64,000 nucleotides of DNA from Lentinula raphanica (lineage: Eukaryota > Basidiomycota > Agaricomycetes > Agaricales > Omphalotaceae), in contig JANVFP010000025.1 of NCBI GenBank assembly GCA_027919835.1, forward strand, positions 682,001 through 746,000, read 5' to 3'. The notes under the pieces were generated by a model that was not told the DNA's origin, made no database searches, and worked only from the letters and a program-made list of their open reading frames with translations. Shown piece by piece: positions 24,527-36,185 of this stretch (position 1 is the stretch's first letter; every line of letters starts with the position of its first letter). The position numbers and the translations under genes are program-made.

Positions 24527-26906
24527 ATGCCTGAACCTGTAAAGCTATATGTGTACGATCTCAGCAATGGGATGGCAAAGCAAATGTCTCTTCAGCTAAC
24601 AGGAAGACAAATCGACGGCATCTGGTGAGTACTAATTTCCTCAATTCCTGACCTTGTTTTCATGTCATTTCATGCAGGCACACGTCGATCGTCGTATTCG
24701 GAAAAGAGATATTCTATGGCCAGGGTATTGATATTACTGCTCCAGGTCGATCCCACGTACGTTGAACTCATTCCGGTGGCTTTCTTCTCAGTCCAACAGA
24801 AAGTTCTTAGCATGGAAATCCACTTCACATCGTTGACCTTGGGACAACTTCAATAGATGAAGAAACATTCAATGAATATTTAGATGAGATGCGAGAACAT
24901 TATACAGCCGATAAGGTATGTATTGTTCCATACCATTTTCACGCTGACCATCTCCCCAGTATCACCTCCTAGGTTGGTCGAATTAACTGAATGTCAGTGT
25001 GAATTCGTTCCCTTATGGTGCTCTCAACCAGACTTCAACTGCAACTCTTTCACCAATGACTGCGCTGCTTTCCTTACGGGAGGATCAATACCTGATTTTA
25101 TCAAAGGTAAGCCTCCTTCTCGAGGTACTATCTCGACTGATTATAGTTCTCAACTGCCTAATCCAGACCTTCCATCTGACTTCCTTTCTACTCCTTTTGG
25201 TGCCGCTCTTCGCCCTACAATTGACGCTATGTACAGGCGTCCTGGAGCCATGTCACCTTCTCAACCCACTCCTGCCACAACGACAACCCCCAATCCCGAA
25301 CTAGCGGCCTCTATTCTCCAGGCAGTTGCTGCTCAGGCTCAGCAAGGCATGGCTCCCGCATCAGCATCCACAGCACCTCTCCAAGCCACTGAATCCTTAG
25401 TAGCCCCATTCCACCCAGTCACAAATTCTGCATCTCTTCAATCACTATTACGCACACATAAAGCCGTGGTAGTGAACTTTTCCGATTTGATAACATGCCC
25501 TCCTTGCCGGGTCATTGCCCCTGTGTATGAACAACTTGCTCACGAAAAAGGAGTAAAAACCAACAGTGGAGTTGGTGCTGCCTTCGCGAAGATAGATCTT
25601 TCCACTCCCTCCGGCAAAGCTTTAGGAGCGGAATGGAGTGTTCGAGTCATGCCCACGTTCATGTTCTTCTTGGATGGAAAGAAGGTTTGTTTTTCGGTTT
25701 TTCCCTTGCCGAATGTTGATTCTGTTCCTCGTAGATCTCTGAGATGAAGGGAGCTGATGCCAACGAACTTCGATCCCAAATAGACTTGCTTCTTTTTCAA
25801 GCCTACCCGCGTGCGCACGCTTTTTTTATTCACTCGAAATCCTCGAAAAAGCTTACCGCCTTCATCTAGCGCATCCTCATACTTCCCTCTCGCTTCCGGC
25901 CATGCAATCCTTGTCACTCAATCCAATACTGTTCACTCAGGTTCCTGCGTTAGACACAGTAACGAGCAAATTGGCATCGTTCATTGACTCCGCCAACTGG
26001 CCTCCGAACGTTACTCAATCTCAAGCAGAAGTTAAGCAAGTCTTGTCCTCGGCAGTACTACCATACCTCAAGTCTCGTTCCAACACACCTCCCGCCTCCG
26101 CAAGTCCTCTAATGTTGACGTCGTGGGCCAAGGTCACAGCCACGCTCGCGCAAGTACTCCCACTGGAATCCCTCTTTCCTCTGGTCGATATGTGGCGCCT
26201 GGCTCTATTAGACAGTAACGTCGCAACTTGGTGTGCTGGTGCTTTGCAATCTGCCCCAAACACTACACCACTTATTATATTCATGACGAAAGTTACATCC
26301 ATCGCCAGTGCACCTCGCGCATATCTACTGACCTTGTTGCGTCTTTTATCAAATGCGTTTTCTAGTTCCGTTCTTGCACCTCAGCTCCTTCTAGGCCAAA
26401 CGAGGGCCTTGGTGACAGCGGTACTGGTTCCCGCACTGTTGCATGATGATGCGGGTGTCAGAACTGCTGCAGCGAGTTTAGTGTTCAATGCTGCCGCATT
26501 TCTACAGAAGGGGAGAGTGGATGCTGTACGAAGCGGTGGAGGCAGCGGGAAGAAGGATATCGAAGATGAAGACTGGGAAGTAGAAATCGCCAGTGCAGTC
26601 GTTGAAGCAATAGATAGGGAGAAGGCGAATGAGGATGTTGGCGAGTATTTTTCGTGTTCTTCTGATATTACCGGAAGACTGATGATATCTCCTGATTTTG
26701 CAGTTCACCGTTTAGCAGCCTGCCTCGGCTGTCTGTTGCGGCTATCGCCCTTCTACGAATCCCAAATGTCTTCTCTTCTCCAGGTTCTTCAAGCTAAGTC
26801 CATCCTCAAAAGCAAACTTACGCCAGGAGGATGTGGAACCAACGGTGTTAGCAAAAAGGAAGCGAAGAAGTTGGTGGAGGAGATAGGGGATAAATTGTGT
26901 CCTTGA
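24527..26906 (+). CDS. PPPDE peptidase - thioredoxin - PUL domain protein
   Basis: Model: join(24527..24624, 24678..24756, 24811..24915, 24960..24972, 25032..25106, 25167..25684, 25735..25810, 25870..26640, 26704..26906), 645 aa. The N-terminal PPPDE (DeSI-type) domain, about residues 1-145, shows the catalytic His region [20 protein letters not shown] and the Cys region [20 protein letters not shown]. The YHLL part comes from a 13-nt exon. A Pro/Thr/Ala linker leads to a thioredoxin domain with [19 protein letters not shown] and a cis-Pro VMPTFMFF. The C-terminal 280 residues are a helical PUL repeat domain ([16 protein letters not shown] to LSPFYES), which in PLAA/Ufd3 binds Cdc48/p97. A role in SUMO/ubiquitin processing linked to Cdc48 is inferred. 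The last intron reads GC-AG (26641..26703). It is 63 bp and stop-free, so retention would add 21 residues. Confidence 0.88.
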
Positions 26907-27034
26907 AGAAATAGAAAGTCTTGCAACTTTTGTTTAGAATACTAGATGTCTCATCTTGCATTCACTCTCTTCATGCCCGGAAATAGGAAATTTCGAAGCT
27001 CAAATACACTGGGTAAGTAACATGAGAATAGCCC

Positions 27035-27711
27035 TCATAACCGTGCACGAATCAACTGTGTCAATGCCACCGCATCCTCATCATCTAGCTCTTCCCGGCT
27101 TTCGAATTCCATCCGGTGCATCTGCCGTCGAGTCAAAGGCGGACCTTGGATATTCTTTGACGGGGCTGCAAGGTTGGCAGATTCATATGTCGGCGCTGGG
27201 ATGATATGGTAGTGAACCTTCAATGGCACGTTAAAATATACACCGATAACGAAAGAAAAGGTTACCAACATGAGGGACTGCCTGTGCATACTCTTGATTG
27301 CACACGACATTGAGTGCAGTATTCCCAAGTGCTAGAAAAGATCAGATGGCAGCTAGACGATGGACTCAACATTCAAACCTTGCGTGAGTGCATGAGCAAC
27401 CTTGGATACTGCCTCACCAACAGCAGCGGCATACTCAGGAGGGAGATCTGATAATTTGGAGCAGTGTACTTTTGGAATAACAAGCGTGTGTCCTCTTCTG
27501 AGCGGCATGATGTCTTTACAGTGTGAGTATTCACATCACCAACTAAACACAAGAGTCAAGACGAACCTAGAAAAGCAACAACTCGATCATTCTCAAAAAC
27601 TCGATTAGAAGGAGACTCGTTATTGATGATGCGACAAAAGGCGCAACGAGAGTCCTTCTTCCAAGTATGCTGTGGGCGTTCAGCATGGGATTTAATGATG
27701 AAGGAAGTCAT
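27035..27711 (-). CDS. HIT-family nucleotide hydrolase
   Basis: Model: complement(join(27035..27217, 27270..27331, 27379..27513, 27567..27711)), 174 aa. HIT proteins hydrolyse or transfer nucleotidyl groups; Hint-type members cleave AMP-lysine or related adduct bonds. Seen: CAFCRIINNESPSNRVFEND at the N-terminus, DIMPLRRGHTLVIPKVHCS, LGNTALNVV, and the histidine triad PHVHYHIIPAP (H-V-H-Y-H) with the catalytic His in the middle. The third intron splits the triad and uses a GTTGGT donor. The C-terminal 50 residues are charged, without further motif. Start: ATG 27711, the first in frame. It could be Hnt1/Hint-like or a related branch. Confidence 0.88.
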
Positions 27712-27897
27712 TAACCGGGGGCCGGGACCAACTCAAGTACTTCAACGTACACGAGATGAAATATTATCGCTCCGTTCTACCACAAAATACTGGCATGTCT
27801 GAACCCAGAAAGTTGTTGATTATTGCCACTGGGTAGTATCTTGAATGAACAGTGAGGACAGACTGAGAGACGCGTTCAAACAAAACCATTCTCTCAG

Positions 27898-27946
27898 TTT
27901 GCCGGAGTGGTTAACAGTTAAGGGAGAGCTTCAGACCCTCTGCTAA
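27898..27946 (+). pseudogene. Partial tRNA-Ser-like 5' half
   Basis: An 18-bp block (27898-27915) is identical to the acceptor-end/D-arm region of the intact tRNA-Ser 57 bp downstream. CTGCTAA of the anticodon loop recurs at about 27940-27946. Stem pairing in between is lost and there is no 3' half, so this looks like a truncated tandem copy. Confidence 0.55.
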
Positions 27947-27949
27947 CAA

Positions 27950-28062
27950 GTCACTTTGCCGGAGTGGTTAACGGGATCGCCTGCTAAGCTTATGTAATCA
28001 GTTTACATAAGCGTTGTAGCGGTTGGGCTTTGCCCGCGTGTGTTCGAATCGCACAGGTGACG
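27950..28062 (+). tRNA. tRNA-Ser(GCT) with a 31-nt intron
   Basis: The acceptor stem is GTCACTT paired with AGGTGAC, discriminator G. The anticodon stem ATCGC/GCGGT closes a loop carrying GCT at 27983-27985. The intron (27987-28017) starts one base 3' of the anticodon, as in all eukaryotic nuclear tRNA introns, and folds as a perfect 10-bp hairpin (27988-27997 with 28003-28012). The long variable arm GGGCTTTGCCC fits serine. The T loop is TTCGAAT in a GTGTG/CGCAC stem. Mature length is 82 nt. A T5 Pol III terminator follows. Confidence 0.93.
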
Positions 28063-28339
28063 GTCTTTTTGCTTACAGACTCTATCTAGGTCAGCAATCT
28101 TTTGAAGGTGATAGCGAAAAGAATTCAGTCGGTGTTGCTGTACCCAAAATCCCTGTATGGAGTTGTGAAGTGAAAGCCTCTTTGAGAAGAAGCCAAATCC
28201 ACCAGCCTGAGCTTGACTTGGGTATGTATAAGGAATATTTTTTCGAGCCGTACTTGTCTGCGTCTTAAGTAGTCAGTGTCCTCCCTCGCATAGTACTTAC
28301 TGATGGCATATGCGTACCGAACGTAATCAGCGATAATGA

Positions 28340-28700
28340 TTAGACAAAATACGCGGCAGCATTTGGCGGGAACATGTTGAAAGAGACGGCAGCTTCTTCG
28401 ACGAATTTCGGCGGGGTATCCAGGTCTGCGTGCAGTTCTGGGTACGTTCAGAATGCATATAGTAAAGCCTAGGAGTGAGATATGAGCGTGATCGCTGTGT
28501 TTAGGTGCCCAGACGAACAGACAAAGAACAAAGGATCCCTGTGTGAAGACAGTACACAAGGCAGACTGCCAAGAGTATATGGCAGGGCCCATCATGTAGG
28601 CAATGACGAATAGAGACAGAAAGAGATAATTGAGGATCGATGTGGCAGTCAACGCACATGAGTGAAGAGCTCGATTCGAATGATTTGCGCTTCGACCATC
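28340..28700 (-). CDS. Possible small membrane protein, hypothetical (3' part)
   Basis: The minus strand has a long hydrophobic frame (two likely membrane segments around ILNYLFLSLFVIAYMM and CTVFTQGSFVLCLFVW). After a plausible acceptor near 28440 comes a polar C-terminus in another phase, with DTPPKFVEEAAVSFNMFPP and a stop at 28340. The 5' end and donor could not be fixed; further exons may extend to about 28960. I do not recognise the family. Confidence 0.35.
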
Positions 28701-29773
28701 ATTATATGCGCTCCATTTCTACTGTAAGACGGAGAAACATAGATCAAAGAACATCTCAGAATGTTTGAAGAAAGGCGAGAAGTAAAGAATGTAGCCAACG
28801 TGGTCGAGAACCATCGCAGACGCGAAAGCGCATGATGTGGTCAAAAGGCAGAAAATGGAAACGTACCGTAGGCACAAACACGGATACTGCCATTCAAGCT
28901 GAGCTGCATTGTGCTGTGTTGAGTGTAAAGCAGAGTGATATTAACGGTAGTGGCGAGAGTATGTACGGCGAGGTGAGGGAACAAAGAAAAGAGAGAACGA
29001 AACAGGCTGGCATATATACCAGCGCTTACACAATCATACTACGTCCTATGTCTCAGTAACCTCCCAGTATACGACGTTGTAACAACTACACGGACACTGT
29101 AAGTAGTCAATGTAGGTCAACGTACTCACTGCTCATTGCATAATGACTGCAATCGTGCCCCAGATATATCTCTCATATCAAGCACCTCTCACGTATTAAT
29201 TGTGTGGAATGGGTTTCGGGTGATCAGGAGATCGAGTTGACGGCTCGAATTGCACTCGCGATGAACTTGCTCGCAACAGACACCGCTACCGACGACCGAT
29301 TGGAACCAGGCAAAAATGGGGATGGCTGCACAACTAGTACATACATGACATGAACACGAACCGGATGATCCAGAACACAATTTGCCATGAGCTTTAACAC
29401 GCAAGATCCGAGCTTGCCTCCTCGGACGACTGCATTCATCTGTTTTGATGTTCGTTTTCTCTCCGTATGGCTCCGATGTGATCATGCAGAAGATTTACTC
29501 GCCTCGGATGTGTTCACATTCGAAAACGTATGCGAGTCATTCGATCTCCTTGAGAATGCAACGAAAAACGAGTCTCGGAATGAGATTGACAGATATCATG
29601 CCCCACCTAAAAGTGCAAATCCTCATCCTCATGTGCTACAATAATATTAGCATAAAGCAAATTCGAAGAGATACACAGAAGATAGATAATACAAAGCCTG
29701 GAAAATGCAACAAATCTAAAGGACGCACTAACAGAAAAGGTCGGTGTTACTAGAACAGATAGGAAGAGGAAAA
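28701..29773. other. No gene confidently recognised
   Basis: It may contain 5' exons of the hypothetical membrane protein (28.70-28.96 kb). The rest, to the carrier's stop at 29774, shows nothing convincing on either strand. Confidence 0.4.
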
Positions 29774-31232
29774 TCAAGGCGTCCGAGAAGACAGGTGTCT
29801 CATCAATAGCTCATACCTAGGAGGAAATGTTAGCACCGCAAGTGTTGCTAGAGGAAAACTAGAACGCACGTTAACATAGTGACTGCACTGTTCGGTACAG
29901 TTCGGAGGAGATTGATAGAAAGCCCTTTGTACAGACTCGTCCAACCCTCCTTTCGGATGAGCTTCCGTGTAGTGTGGATCACGCCTCTTCCTTCATGCCT
30001 TTTGATCATCCCATCCGATGATAGATCGTCCGCGAGAGGACGACGCTGGGTTTGTAACCGTGTCCGTATGACTTCATGGGGATAAGTCGTGACGGATGCA
30101 GTCATCTTTGCAATAGCGGAGCAGAGCAGGATGGTACGGCTAGTAAGAGGTTCAGAGGAATCACCCTCTGTGGAAGAATGGAGTCACAACAAGTTGAGGA
30201 TCACGAGGAGGGAAAGCTCTTACGTGCCCATATTTTGAGCTGCTCGTACAGAGGGAACTGTACTGCGACGTGAGCAATACCTAAGAGGCTTGGTAAGAGT
30301 CCTCGATAGAAGGCACGAACGCCTTCACTGCGATAGATTGTAAGCGCGGCGTCGAGTGTATGTCGATAGCGGATTTCATCCCAAGATTGAGTCTGAGTCC
30401 GGCATCAGGACTGCTTATCATGAACGTACAAACGTAAAGCAACGCACCATGAATCGTGTTTTGATGACCCACAGTGGATTTGTACATATGGTGCTGCACG
30501 CACCGGCCGTCATTGCCGATAGAATATGCAATGACCAAGGATGCTCGCGCATAGCAGGCTGGTATCCCTTGACCTGTGCGGCAGGGTATATCCAGTCCTT
30601 GGATTTGGAGTTGACACCTAAAGGTGCTTCTCCGAAAGTAGACTTGATACCGTCGTAGACGGCGAAGTATATGGCCCAAGTAGGAAGATAACCAAGGATT
30701 GTCGGCCCAAGACCACGATAAAAACCTTTGAGGCCGTCGAATTTCGCGATTGTTTTGATTGTTCCTTCAACAATGTTCAACGAAGGTTACATCTGCAATG
30801 AATACAGCTACTCACCAAGGATGCCCTGATACCCAACCTGACCTTGTATGTATCTTTGCGCTTGCAGCCTTGTCTTGATGACATCAAGAGGACAAGTTGC
30901 AACACTTGCGACGAGGCCTCCGCCAGCGCCAGCTGAAGAAGACTAACGTGATAAGGAGAAATTTTGAGAGCAGAGAACACGACTTGCTCACCGATCATGC
31001 TGTTTGCAGTCCATTTGCCTTTGCCAGACTGCATAGCTTTTCCCCGCAGACGCGCGGGGTCCTGGCGGTGGTTCTTCTTCGAGCGTTTTGGAGAGACAGT
31101 GGTTGGGGTTCGTCGTTCAGTTATTAGAGTCGCTTCCGAAGTTATCCGGTCATGACGGCCAGACTCCGGATTTTTTTGCCGTCCGCCGGCCCTGCAGTGG
31201 CAGTGCATCGATGCATCAGTCCTCATCGACAT
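29774..31232 (-). CDS. Mitochondrial carrier, NAD+/nucleotide-transporter type (Ndt1/Yia6-like)
   Basis: Model: complement(join(29774..29816, 29870..30167, 30224..30392, 30448..30764, 30816..30932, 30992..31232)), 394 aa, phases closing. Three carrier signatures occur in order: CPLDVIKTRLQAQ, TNPLWVIKTRFMTQ and TTYPHEVIRTRLQTQ, each followed by its membrane pair (for example GFYRGLGPTILGYLPTWAIYF). The Trp in the second signature (NPLWVIKTR) is typical of the SLC25A32/33/36 and yeast Ndt1/Rim2 branch, which moves NAD+, FAD or pyrimidine nucleotides across the inner membrane. NAD+ is my best guess; folate/FAD or pyrimidine transport is possible. The N-terminal 80 residues are basic and Thr/Ser-rich. 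The start could be 31232 or 31226. Confidence 0.85.
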
Positions 31233-31458
31233 CCCATGCGTTTACACGCTCTTTCTGTACCCGAGAGGCCTTGTATCGGGCATTGCAAGGACGTTACTAT
31301 TCCATCATTAATCGCAGAGGTATTCAGTAAGTCAGAGTCATAAGTACTGTGTCCACAATCGGAAAAACAAGCTTCTAAAATCAGTTTTGGCTCTAATTTT
31401 TGTCTTCTGCATACCCAAGTCATGTCCTGAGTACATCAGCCTCTAGATCAAATTGCAA

Positions 31459-34260
31459 TCACAGTCTCGCTTTACTCGTGCTATTCTTCCTCACAAATAA
31501 AGACCACCACCGCAAGACAAACTCTTTCTCTCTATCACCAACCACTTCCGAAATCTCTCCGAACAATGTTTCCATCAACTCTGTTCGTTTATGTCCTTGC
31601 TGCACCAACTCAGTCGCATCGGCAGAGTTCCCCCTGCTCTCTTCGTCTAACCGATCGATCTCCTCGAAGAATCGACCAAGAAGAGCAAGCGGAAGGGCAG
31701 AAACGCATGACACGAAAGTCAGTCGAAGACGATGTTTCTGCTCGAGGTGCGACTCGTCATTCTCCAGATTTCGAATGGCAAGCAATAACTCGCCCATGGA
31801 ATACCAGGCAAGAGAGAATTTGGAAGGATCGTCGTTTTCAAGTGGTTGAGACGAAACAGAGTTACAGGCCGAGCGGATCAATGACGCATAGGCAATACGC
31901 AACTGTGATGTAGAGAGTTCGCCTGGTGCAGAATTCTAAAAACGTTGGACGTCAGAGATCTGAATAAGGGATGAGTAGATAGGATCGACCTGGATAAGAC
32001 AATGCGTGTAAAATGGTACAAGCCGCACACAGAAATCCGATAAAGTCATGTCATCTAGGGCCACGTCTTCACCGAGATTCAATGCTGGCGTTTCTAACGC
32101 ATAAGTGGATGTATCGATTGTCGCCACATTTGCATTTAGGATGGCCAACACCACCGAATGCGCTGACTCGAACGTTTCCCGTCTCAACTGATCCAGAAAC
32201 TGCTCTGCTGTCGAATCAGAAGATGGTATTCCGGATGGCGGTGAATACAAGTGTCGACGACGAATGAGGTTGGGCTCGACGAGCGTCCATACTGGTCCCC
32301 TGATATACTTGACGCCGAGAACAGGTACAAGTTGTTCGACGCACGACAGAGCGAAGGAAGTCTGAGCTAACACAATAATCTCCTCAACCAACGATCTCGC
32401 CACCGTTTCTGGCTGTCCAACCCGAAACCCAAGTGGCTGGTTACTAGCCACGGATGGGGAACGGGAATCCATTAATTCATCCAAAAGGCGTTCTGGAACA
32501 TCACTCGACCCGCTTGCGAGTATATCCAAAGCGAGATATGTAGTCTTGCGCAATTCCTTGAACGAAGCTTCTTCGGAAGTTCCAGATGAGGATATACCGC
32601 CAAACTGAGAAACAACGAATGAGAGATGGGAAAGCGTGAGGATCGTGGTCAGGGAAAGTGAGGCTGGGGAGGATAAAGACGATGTAGCTGAGAGACGGTA
32701 GTGTGTAGGCGGGACATAGATGCACGAGGAGAGGACAGAGTCGGATATCATGATGACAGAGAAGAGCAGAGTTTTGAGCGTGAAGAAAGGGCCTGTAGAC
32801 GTTGAAGGTGGGGAGATAGTCGTTGCTAATAGTTGAGGAATCTGTTCCGCTACACGCTCTGCCATTGCGCGCAAGTGGTTGAAGGTGATTTGAGCTGCAG
32901 TCAACCCTTCCCGCGGGCGAGAATCCAGTGAGAGAGATAGCACGAATGCTTCTAATCGACTAAGGGAAGCGATGTGTGGTCGTAGCATTGCTGAAGTTGG
33001 ACTCTCACGTAGAAAGTCGCCTCTGTTGAATGTCTCGATAATGCATGATGTCAAGAGCTGAGATAGAGCTGCGAGGGGAAGAGCTTTCAGCTTGGAGGGC
33101 GCGACAAGCGGAAGGGACTGTGCGGCCAGAATAAGGGAGATGGTAAGAAGAGATATGGACAAAGAGGGAACTTGATCTAGCGTGCTGACGATCAATCAAA
33201 ATTCGACGCGAGGCAGGACCCAAGTAATATAAGATATACCAGGTTAGAACTTGACTACTGTGCGAGAGGTATATTGACTGACCTGGACAGCCGGGAATAC
33301 AGCAGAGCCGGAAGGGCAGATTGAACGGATTATACGTTGTGGAAACAAATGAAGCACGTTGGATGAGATGTAAAATATATGACCATGAAGATTTAGTTCA
33401 ACGTGCCACCAAGAGGTTACGCCACATTTGACTGCACTGACCTGCGGACGTTCGATTACAATGTGATATTCACGGCATCATAGATCGTCAGGGATCGAAA
33501 TGCACCGCAAACGAGGCAGTAGCCCACAGCAAGATTGTCAAATCCGAGTATATGTTTAGATTTGGTACGTTGAGGAATTGAACCGAATTCGAAATCACAG
33601 AATATCAGTCAGCCTCAAGTAGACGGAAAAGTAAAACTTTAAAACCCTGCCACAGCCGAGTGTACCTTGTATAGAATTGTTCAAAGGAGCCGTTTGCTGA
33701 AATTCGCTCTCCCATTCACGAGCTACACCTTCTTGATCCATCACTTCAGCAAAGGCAATGACCACCTCATCTTCGACCTTGGCCTTGATAGCCTCCAAAA
33801 CTGGGTACGCGTTCGCCGGATGACTGTTGTCTAAACCAGTCCCAGAGCTATTGACTTTAGCTTGGGTACGTAGATCATCTAAGCCTTGGAGTACACCACT
33901 GGCAGCAGCAAGTCTAAGCAAAGAGTCGCCGCCTTGTAGTCCCTTCATTAATGAACTCGTCCATTCGGTTAGACGGGTGGAATTACTGCGTTCAAAGAAG
34001 CCCTGCCTGGGTCCGGAGAACAAAGTGTATTTGAGATGGAGGGCATGACGGAAGGAATTCGAGAGCACTTGAAGACGCGATAGGTTCAGAGGGTGTGTTA
34101 GAAACAGAGGCGAGGTAATAGCAGTTGCAGCAAGAGGCGTGGGGAGTGGAGATTGATTAGCTATGTGGAAAGCCAGAGCGGATTGTATGGTTTCCAACGG
34201 AAGAGTTGGCTGAGCACGGTGCAGATGCTGCAGCAGATTGGAATATGCGGTGTTGGGCAT
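31459..34260 (-). CDS. PEX8: Peroxin 8-like protein with C-terminal ARL
   Basis: Model: complement(join(31459..31935, 31990..33176, 33666..34260)), 752 aa, all phases consistent. Pex8 is an intraperoxisomal protein that bridges receptor docking and RING complexes during matrix-protein import and itself carries PTS1/PTS2 signals. The assignment rests on the all-helical layout, the segments PTLPLETIQSALAFHIANQS and LAAQSLPLVAPSKLKALPLA, the size, and the final residues KARL, a PTS1-like tripeptide. Intron 1 is 489 bp (33177..33665), about eight times the local norm. The 58-bp-type downstream intron is GT-AG with a strong TTTTTAG acceptor. The function is moderately sure; an alternative is an unnamed helical peroxisomal protein. 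The divergent neighbour starts 423 bp away. Confidence 0.6.
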
Positions 34261-34683
34261 TTTTGGCTCACTATTGAATATTGTGGTGCCAAAATCACTG
34301 GTGAAGCCAAAGACGCGTTGTATTGGTGAGCTCAAAGACGTTTTACTTGGTACTTACAAGGTTTAGTTATAGCGCAGAGTGCGGATCGGTGAGTTGAAGC
34401 CGCAAAATGAAATCCTGTCACAGGCACATCACTCGGTCACACAGTAATAGTTTGGTCTTGTTTGGACTTTGCGCTTGGGAAGTTGGCCTTCATTCAACCC
34501 CCATCGTTGTCGCCGACGTCGCTGGCAAGACTTTCACCTGTCCAGGTTTCAAAGAATTGCCTCATACGCCGCCTTCTTTCCTCAACGCTGGATAATGCGA
34601 CTTAGAGCATCATAATATTCATCAACTCCACACATATCATCATACTTGTCACCAGTTACTTCAACCAACTCACCCTCTATACT

Positions 34684-36185
34684 ATGACCGCTCGTCGTGC
34701 TGAAAACGCCCCTTGGCCCCGCCAAACTCAACCTCCTGTATCCACAAAAAGGTCTTTGAAAAGACGGAAGGTCGATTCTGATATTTCTTCAACGGCTGGC
34801 TCTTCTTTATCTTCCAGGCAAGCTTTGGAGAGTCAAGTCGGTATGTGGTCCTTTTTAGATCTCGTTTGCCCAAATCTTATCTACAACTCTCATAGAATCA
34901 GCAGAAAATCAATGTGATCTCCTCTCTGGAAATGACATCGAGTCCTGTTTTCCTACTTCGGATTCCGTGTTTGCTCAATCTGAATTCGTCACCTTTGTTT
35001 GTATGTCTTAGCCACTATTCTCTTCCTGGACACCCGGCTTACTGGTTGTATGTACAGGGAATTCTCGGCTGCCTTCATACGCCCAGACCAACAAGGTGAA
35101 CATCTACCTGTTTCACGGGGACTCGAATGAGCAAATTCTGGAAATTCCGAATGTGGACAACTCGAACAATCAAGCCGGAGTCATCACTGTACAGGCAAAC
35201 GATTCCTGGTGGGGCAGCAATGGCCCTGACTTCAGCGGAACAAATACCTCATACCCCTTCTATTTCGGTATCACACCCAACACCACCACTTTTGACGCAG
35301 CAGCTCATACCCAGACGCATTTTACCGCCGTTCGTGAGTATGCCCCACTTTGCTGTCATAAGGTCCCTTCTGATTCCCTGCGCTATTTTCTTCTTGTCAT
35401 TTCCAGAAACGACATTCCCAGACTCAATCTTATCGAGCATGTCCGCTTCATCTGCTTCAGCCTCTTCTGCTTCCGTTTCATCCGCTTCTGCAGCGTCAGT
35501 GAGTTCTGCTTCTGCTTCTCGGGCATCAGCCTCTGCAGCAGCTTCGTCATCCGGTGCGGCTGGTGCGACATCGTCAAGCGGCTCCTCAAACGGGTCTGGA
35601 AACATCCAGTCCGGTGATAGTTCCGGCGGATTTCCTCATTGGGCAATAGCAGTAATCGTCGTCCTCGGGTTCTTAGCAATCGCTTCTTCATGTCTACTGG
35701 CTTTCTTCATCATGCGGCGGTTACGTCGCAAACGCGAACTTGATTCGAACCGCAATTCGATGGGCTCTTCCAGCCCAATGATGGCTCACGTTCAGTCCCC
35801 AGGCTCGCCTTTGCTAGCTGGCGCGGGTGAAGGCCCAAGCTCGACGGGACATGGTGCTACCGGCTTACAACGTGCACCAAGTGTCGTCTCACCCGATGGA
35901 GCTTCGTCGATCAGCCATGGTGGAAGTGCAGGGGAAGGTGGACCTTTCAGTGGTGCCGATGCAGCTATCATAGCCAATGCCTTTAGAACAATGTTACGCA
36001 AGCCCGATTTTGCCGATGCTCCGGTTGAAGAAGGGGAATCCCCAGATTCACAGGAACCTGGACGGGTGGAACTGAATCGAGAGTTGGCCGAAGAAGGAAG
36101 GGATATACGCAGTGTCAGTTCATCAAGAGGGGTCAGAGTAGAAACGTTAAGTGACGATGGGGATACCATTCAAGAAGGCCATTGA
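34684..36185 (+). CDS. Single-pass membrane protein with Ser/Ala-rich stalk
   Basis: Model: join(34684..34840, 34896..35000, 35058..35333, 35407..36185), 438 aa. From N to C: a basic, Ser-rich first 50 residues; a small Cys-containing domain (NQCDLLSGNDIESCFPTS, VTFVWNSRLPS, VNIYLFHGDSNEQ, SWWGSNGPDFSG). Next comes a run of about 40 residues almost wholly Ser and Ala (a mucin-like stalk), then a membrane segment (HWAIAVIVVLGFLAIASSCL) with stop-transfer RRLRRKR. The C-terminal 150 residues are cytosolic, Ser/Gly-rich with an acidic end. The layout resembles fungal cell-surface sensors of the Wsc/Mid2 kind, but I recognise no named ectodomain. The modelled N-terminus lacks a signal peptide, so an upstream exon may be missing or the membrane segment acts alone. 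Confidence 0.75.

Noticed and set aside
29189..29485. Cys-rich minus-strand frame as a possible small secreted protein
   Set aside because: No signal peptide, no splice-supported start, and cysteine spacing matches no family I know.
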